Under the pieces are notes generated by a model, which had not been told where the DNA came from, did no database searches, and saw only the letters and a list, made by a program, of their open reading frames with translations. Positions 40,515-43,759 of a stretch of 43,759 nucleotides of DNA are shown here, piece by piece (position 1 is the first letter of the stretch; each line of letters begins with the position of its first letter). Position numbers and translations under genes: made by a program. Source of the DNA: Gammaproteobacteria bacterium (GTDB lineage Bacteria > Pseudomonadota > Gammaproteobacteria > Pseudomonadales > Pseudomonadaceae); contig CAJCIO010000093.1 of assembly GCA_903970465.1 (NCBI GenBank), forward strand, positions 1 through 43,759. Reading direction: 5' to 3'.

Positions 40515-40523
40515 TGTTATGAT
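40515..40523 (+). promoter_or_regulatory. Extended -10 promoter of yccA
   Basis: TGTTATGAT is a good extended -10 element about 80 bases upstream of the yccA start. No clear -35 lies 17 bases before it, as is usual with extended -10 promoters. Confidence 0.4.
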
Positions 40524-40604
40524 CTTTGCATCCGAACATTTCAGACACAGGTTTCGGCCCGGCGCTACGGCGTCGATCTCGTTCCAACCTTTAAGGAGCT
40601 CGCC

Positions 40605-41276
40605 ATGCGCGAACAGGATTATGCCGTTAATAACAGCTCGCAGGTTCAGCAGCTAGAAGTTAGCCGCGTCCTGCGCAACACCTATGGGCTGCTGGCCCTG
40701 ACCCTCGCCTTCAGCGGCGTGATGGCTTACGTTGCACAGCAGATGCATGTGGGTCGTCCGAACATCTTTATCGTATTGATCGGCTTCTACGGTCTGTTCT
40801 TCCTGACCAACAAACTGCGCGATTCGGCGTGGGGCCTGGTCTCGGCATTCGCCCTGACCGGTTTCATGGGCTACATCCTCGGCCCAGTGCTGAACGTTTA
40901 CTTGGGCATGCGCGGCGGCGCTGAAGTCGTCAGCTCGGCCTTCGCCATGACCGCCCTGGTGTTTGGTGGCCTGTCGGCCTATGTGCTGATCAGCCGCAAG
41001 GACATGAGCTTCCTCAGCGGTTTCATCACCGCCGGGTTCTTCGTGTTGCTGGGCGCGACCGTTGCGGGCATGTTCTTCCAGATCAGCGGCTTGCAACTGG
41101 CTATCAGCGCCGGTTTCGTGCTGTTCTCGTCGGTCTGCATCCTGTTCCAGACCAGCGCGATCATCCACGGCGGCGAACGCAACTACATCATGGCGACCAT
41201 CAGCCTGTATGTTTCGATCTACAACCTGTTCCTCAGCCTGTTGCAGATCTTCGGCATCATGGGTCGTGATGACTAA
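40605..41276 (+). CDS. yccA: Bax inhibitor-1/YccA family membrane protein
   Basis: A 223-residue inner-membrane protein with seven predicted helices. 'RNTYGLLALTLAFSGVMAY' (helix 1), 'YVLISRKDMSFLSGFITAG', and the C-terminal half 'FQTSAIIHGGERNYIMATISL' with 'IYNLFLSLLQIFGI' match the YccA subgroup. E. coli YccA modulates the FtsH protease. The start has AAGGAG 7 bases upstream; the frame back to 40503 crosses the promoter. It lies between tRNA-Ser and the tus operon, as in other Pseudomonas. Confidence 0.9.
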   Translation: MREQDYAVNNSSQVQQLEVSRVLRNTYGLLALTLAFSGVMAYVAQQMHVGRPNIFIVLIGFYGLFFLTNKLRDSAWGLVSAFALTGFMGYILGPVLNVYLGMRGGAEVVSSAFAMTALVFGGLSAYVLISRKDMSFLSGFITAGFFVLLGATVAGMFFQISGLQLAISAGFVLFSSVCILFQTSAIIHGGERNYIMATISLYVSIYNLFLSLLQIFGIMGRDD

Positions 41277-41317
41277 AGGATCTCGCTGTGGCTTCGGCTA
41301 CGGCAGTTGATCACCAG

Positions 41318-41341
41318 AAAGCCCGCTTCGGCGGGCTTTTT
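41318..41341 (+). terminator. Rho-independent terminator after yccA
   Basis: AAAGCCCGC and GCGGGCTTTTT form a stem with a TTCG tetraloop and a T-run. It separates yccA from the tus operon. Confidence 0.9.
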
Positions 41342-41389
41342 CGTGGATGAGGCTTTATCATTCCCTCAGATTTGCTGATCGAGTGACCG

Positions 41390-41782
41390 ATGAAATTTGC
41401 CATTGCCGTGTTCGCCCCCGCCCATGCGCCCTCTTCGCGCCGCGCCCTGCTGTTCGCTCACGCGGTGCTGGCGGGAGGCCATGAAATCACCCGGCTGTTT
41501 TTCTACCAGGACGGTGTGCACAGCGCTTCCAGCAATGTCGTGACACCTCAGGATGAACTGGATGTACCAGCGCTGTGGCGACAATTCGTCTCGGCTAATG
41601 ACCTTGATGCGGTGGTGTGCATCGCCGCCGCACTGCGCCGCGGCGTGCTGAACACCGAAGAAGCCCAGCGCTATGGCCGGACTGCGGTCAATTTGCCAGC
41701 GCCGTGGGAGCTATCGGGCCTTGGTCAATTGCATGAGGCCGCACAGGTTGCCGATCGGCTCGTCAGCTTTGGAGGGCAATAA
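41390..41782 (+). CDS. tusD: Sulfurtransferase complex subunit TusD
   Basis: A 130-residue DsrE-like protein. C77 in 'AVVCIAAALRRGV' is the active-site Cys that takes a persulfide from TusA and passes it to TusE. Together TusBCD relay sulfur for the 2-thiouridine modification of tRNA. The N-terminal 'MKFAIAVFAPAHAPSS' is typical. It is the first of five tightly spaced genes; tusC follows by 1 base. Confidence 0.92.
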   Translation: MKFAIAVFAPAHAPSSRRALLFAHAVLAGGHEITRLFFYQDGVHSASSNVVTPQDELDVPALWRQFVSANDLDAVVCIAAALRRGVLNTEEAQRYGRTAVNLPAPWELSGLGQLHEAAQVADRLVSFGGQ

Positions 41783-41783
41783 T

Positions 41784-42143
41784 ATGGCCAAGTCGATGCT
41801 GATCATCAGTCGCCAAGCACCCTGGTCGGGGCCTGGACCTCGTGAAGCGCTGGATATCGCCTTGGCTGGCGGGGCGTTCGATTTGCCGCTGGCAATGTTG
41901 TTTCTTGACGATGGCGCCTTGCAGTTGCTGCCCGCGCAGCAACCGGCGGCCGTGCAACAAAAAAATCTTGGGGCCAACTTGCAGGCGCTGCCAATGTTCG
42001 GCGTCGACGAGTTGTTCGTCTGCGCCAGCAGCCTGGCCGAGCGCGGCCTGAGCGATACCTCGCTGGCGCTGGATGCGCAAGTGCTGGATGACGCTGGCAT
42101 CAAAGCCCTTATCGACCGCTTCGACCTGGTGGTAACACTCTGA
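41784..42143 (+). CDS. tusC: Sulfurtransferase complex subunit TusC
   Basis: A 119-residue DsrF-like subunit of the TusBCD hexamer. 'MLIISRQAPWSGPGPREALD' at the N-terminus and 'LPLAMLFLDDGALQLL' are characteristic. The start is the ATG after 'GGAGGGCAATA'; the frame back to 41673 overlaps tusD. Its stop overlaps the tusB start by one base. Confidence 0.9.
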   Translation: MAKSMLIISRQAPWSGPGPREALDIALAGGAFDLPLAMLFLDDGALQLLPAQQPAAVQQKNLGANLQALPMFGVDELFVCASSLAERGLSDTSLALDAQVLDDAGIKALIDRFDLVVTL

Positions 42144-42442
42144 TGGCGACCCTGCATGTACTTTCCCACTCCCCCTTCACTGATGGCCGGTTGAAAAGCT
42201 GCCTCAGGGTATTGGGGGTTGCAGACGGCCTGTTACTCTGTGGCGATGCCGTTCACGCCCTGCAGGCTGGCAGTGCCGCGTGGCAAATACTCTCGGAAGT
42301 GGCGCAAAACGGCCGTCTGTATGTGCTGGACGAAGATGCCCGAGCCAGGGCCATCAACCCCATTGAGCAGGTACAGCGCCTTGATTACGCGGCCTTCGTG
42401 CAACTGTCTATCGATTTCGACAAGGTCAACACCTGGCTATGA
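42143..42442 (+). CDS. tusB: Sulfurtransferase complex subunit TusB
   Basis: A 99-residue DsrH-like subunit. 'LHVLSHSPFTDGRLKSCLRV' opens the protein and 'DEDARARAINP' with 'QRLDYAAFVQLSIDFDKVNT' closes it, as in other TusB proteins. It completes the BCD complex. Start overlaps the tusC stop and its stop overlaps tusE. Confidence 0.9.
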   Translation: MATLHVLSHSPFTDGRLKSCLRVLGVADGLLLCGDAVHALQAGSAAWQILSEVAQNGRLYVLDEDARARAINPIEQVQRLDYAAFVQLSIDFDKVNTWL

Positions 42443-42774
42443 ACACGCTGCTGATTGGCGATAAACACATCCCCCTCGACAAGGACGGCTATTTGTTGGA
42501 GCTCAGCGACTGGTCCGCGACGGTGGCCGAAGCACTGGCGGTGCAGGCTGGACTGAACCTGACCCCAGCGCACTGGGAGATCCTCGAATTGCTGCGCCAG
42601 TTCTACACCGAATTCGAGCTATCCCCTGCCACTCGCCCCCTGATCAAGTACACCGCTGCCAAGCTGGGCCCGGAAAAAGGCAACTCCCTGCACCTCAATC
42701 TCCTGTTCAACGGCACTCCCGCCAAACTCGCCGCCAAGCTGGCGGGCCTGCCCAAGCCGACCAATTGCATATGA
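42439..42774 (+). CDS. tusE: Sulfur carrier protein TusE (DsrC family)
   Basis: A 111-residue protein. The C-terminal arm ends 'KPTNCI', with the penultimate Cys C110 that carries the persulfide from TusD to the tRNA-thiolating enzyme MnmA. 'LTPAHWEILELLRQFYTEF' and 'PEKGNSLHLNLLFNGTPAK' are conserved. It overlaps tusB by 4 bases and the next gene by 4 bases. Confidence 0.93.
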   Translation: MNTLLIGDKHIPLDKDGYLLELSDWSATVAEALAVQAGLNLTPAHWEILELLRQFYTEFELSPATRPLIKYTAAKLGPEKGNSLHLNLLFNGTPAKLAAKLAGLPKPTNCI

Positions 42775-43759
42775 CCCCGCCCATCGCTCTCGTCACCGAA
42801 ACCCCGGCCGAACATCCGTTCGCGCCATTCGTGCGCATCCTCGGCAAAGGCAAGCGCGGTGCGCGTAGCCTGACCCGCGACGAAGCGCGGGAAGCCATGG
42901 GCATGCTACTCGATGAAAAAGTCGAAGAAGCGCAACTTGGGGCCTTTTTGATGCTGTTACGGCATAAGGAAGAGAGCCCGGAAGAACTTGCCGGCTTTAC
43001 AGAAGCCCTGCGTGAACGCCTGCAGGCCCCCCCCATACAAGTGGATATCGATTGGCCCACCTATGCCGGCAAGAAGCGCCATCTGCCCTGGTATCTGCTA
43101 GCAGCCAAATGCCTGGCCAATAATGGCGTACGGATCTTCATGCATGGCGGCGGCGCCCACACGGCCGGGCGCTTGTACACCGAGCAACTGCTGGGGCTGC
43201 TGGAGATCCCCCTCTGCCGCGACTGGCAGGCCACGGGTACCGCCATGGATACCAAGGGCCTAGCGTTCATGCCGCTGGTGGACTGGGCACCGCAACTGCA
43301 ACGGATGATTGACCTGCGCAACACCCTGGGGCTGCGCTCGCCGATTCATTCACTGGCCCGCATTCTCAATCCACTGGGTGCGCGCTGTGGGCTGCAGAGC
43401 ATCTTCCACCCTGGATATCAGGCTGTGCACCGCGATGCCAGTGGGCTGCTGGGCGACCGGGCCATCGTGATCAAGGGCGATGGCGGCGAGATCGAAGTGA
43501 ATCCCGACAGCCCTAGCCACCTGTATGGCACTCAAGCCGGGCAAAGCTGGGACGAAGAATGGCCGATGCTCTCGGCGCAGCGGCATGTGAAGCCCGCGAC
43601 GCTTGAGCCACAGCATCTGTTGGCATGCTGGAGGGGTGAAGCACAGGACAGCTATGGCGAGATGGCGTTGATTTCGACCATGGCGCTAGCGCTGCGAGGG
43701 CTGGGTGACGACCGTGATACCGCGTTTGCCAAAGCTCAAACCTGCTGGGCAAATCGGTC
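42771..43759 (+). CDS. Glycosyltransferase/TrpD2-like protein (YbiB family), partial
   Basis: The frame starts at an ATG overlapping the tusE stop and stays open to the right edge (329 codons). It has the anthranilate phosphoribosyltransferase fold: 'LTRDEAREAMGMLLDEKVEE' as the N-terminal helical part, 'RIFMHGGGAHTAGR' in place of the usual GTGGD loop, and 'RSPIHSLARILNPLGA' further on. In YbiB this group binds nucleic acid rather than making tryptophan. The tus operon usually ends with this gene in Pseudomonas. The C-terminus is outside the window. Confidence 0.83.
   Translation, partial: MTPPIALVTETPAEHPFAPFVRILGKGKRGARSLTRDEAREAMGMLLDEKVEEAQLGAFLMLLRHKEESPEELAGFTEALRERLQAPPIQVDIDWPTYAGKKRHLPWYLLAAKCLANNGVRIFMHGGGAHTAGRLYTEQLLGLLEIPLCRDWQATGTAMDTKGLAFMPLVDWAPQLQRMIDLRNTLGLRSPIHSLARILNPLGARCGLQSIFHPGYQAVHRDASGLLGDRAIVIKGDGGEIEVNPDSPSHLYGTQAGQSWDEEWPMLSAQRHVKPATLEPQHLLACWRGEAQDSYGEMALISTMALALRGLGDDRDTAFAKAQTCWANR

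Noticed and set aside
1..43759. CRISPR array, insertion sequence or prophage
   Set aside because: No regularly spaced repeats, transposase or phage structural motifs were found on either strand.

Overview
The window reads as a chromosomal segment of a Pseudomonas, most likely from the P. fluorescens complex. This is inferred from the high GC content, the yccA - tRNA-Ser - tusDCBE block, a DUF3077 gene, an MHS transporter flanked by LysR regulators, and short REP elements of the type common in that group. No database search was possible. Product names rest on motifs and remembered family features.

Layout. (1) 1-5711: the 5' end of a type VI secretion vgrG runs off the left edge. It is followed by a DUF3077 gene with a structured leader, a sugar-porter MFS and a large soluble PAS hybrid histidine kinase. 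(2) 6108-9442: a small protein resembling the C-terminal region of type III translocators HrpK/NolX, a class V aminotransferase-like enzyme, a P-loop kinase-like protein, and an AraC regulator divergent from a Fsr-type efflux pump (9581-10789). (3) 10850-18305: REP copies, RarD, DUF1543, GNAT, a DUF-type membrane protein, an AraC regulator with an EamA exporter, a His/Tyr-rich exported protein and a DCC oxidoreductase. Remnants of phzF and an ArsR regulator lie among them. (4) 18289-24849: a CGNR zinc-finger regulator divergent from an Asp-nucleophile alpha/beta hydrolase, with two matched palindromes between them. Next comes an acid-sugar type cluster (FAH-family hydratase, enolase-superfamily enzyme, ACS-family MFS), then LysE and isochorismatase-like genes. 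(5) 25503-35281: a catabolic region with RidA and an aldo/keto reductase, then an operon of 3-HIBADH-like dehydrogenase, ALDH and M20 amidohydrolase. Divergent to it are two LysR genes, an MHS transporter and a metal amidohydrolase. (6) 35452-40155: an accessory stretch with a Xre/RES toxin-antitoxin pair under a clear operator, a GH3 glycosidase, and remnants of a Gfo/Idh oxidoreductase, a tautomerase and an SDR. It ends at tRNA-Ser(UGA). (7) 40458-43759: conserved core with yccA, tusDCBE and a TrpD2/YbiB-like gene that runs off the right edge.

Three things stand out. The CGNR/hydrolase intergenic region carries two copies of TGTAAC-N20-GTTACA with centres 53 bp apart, one over each promoter. 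Decayed gene ends recur, most clearly at about 39794, where two 5'-truncated genes meet head to head. The RES/Xre promoter is flanked by 15-bp inverted arms.
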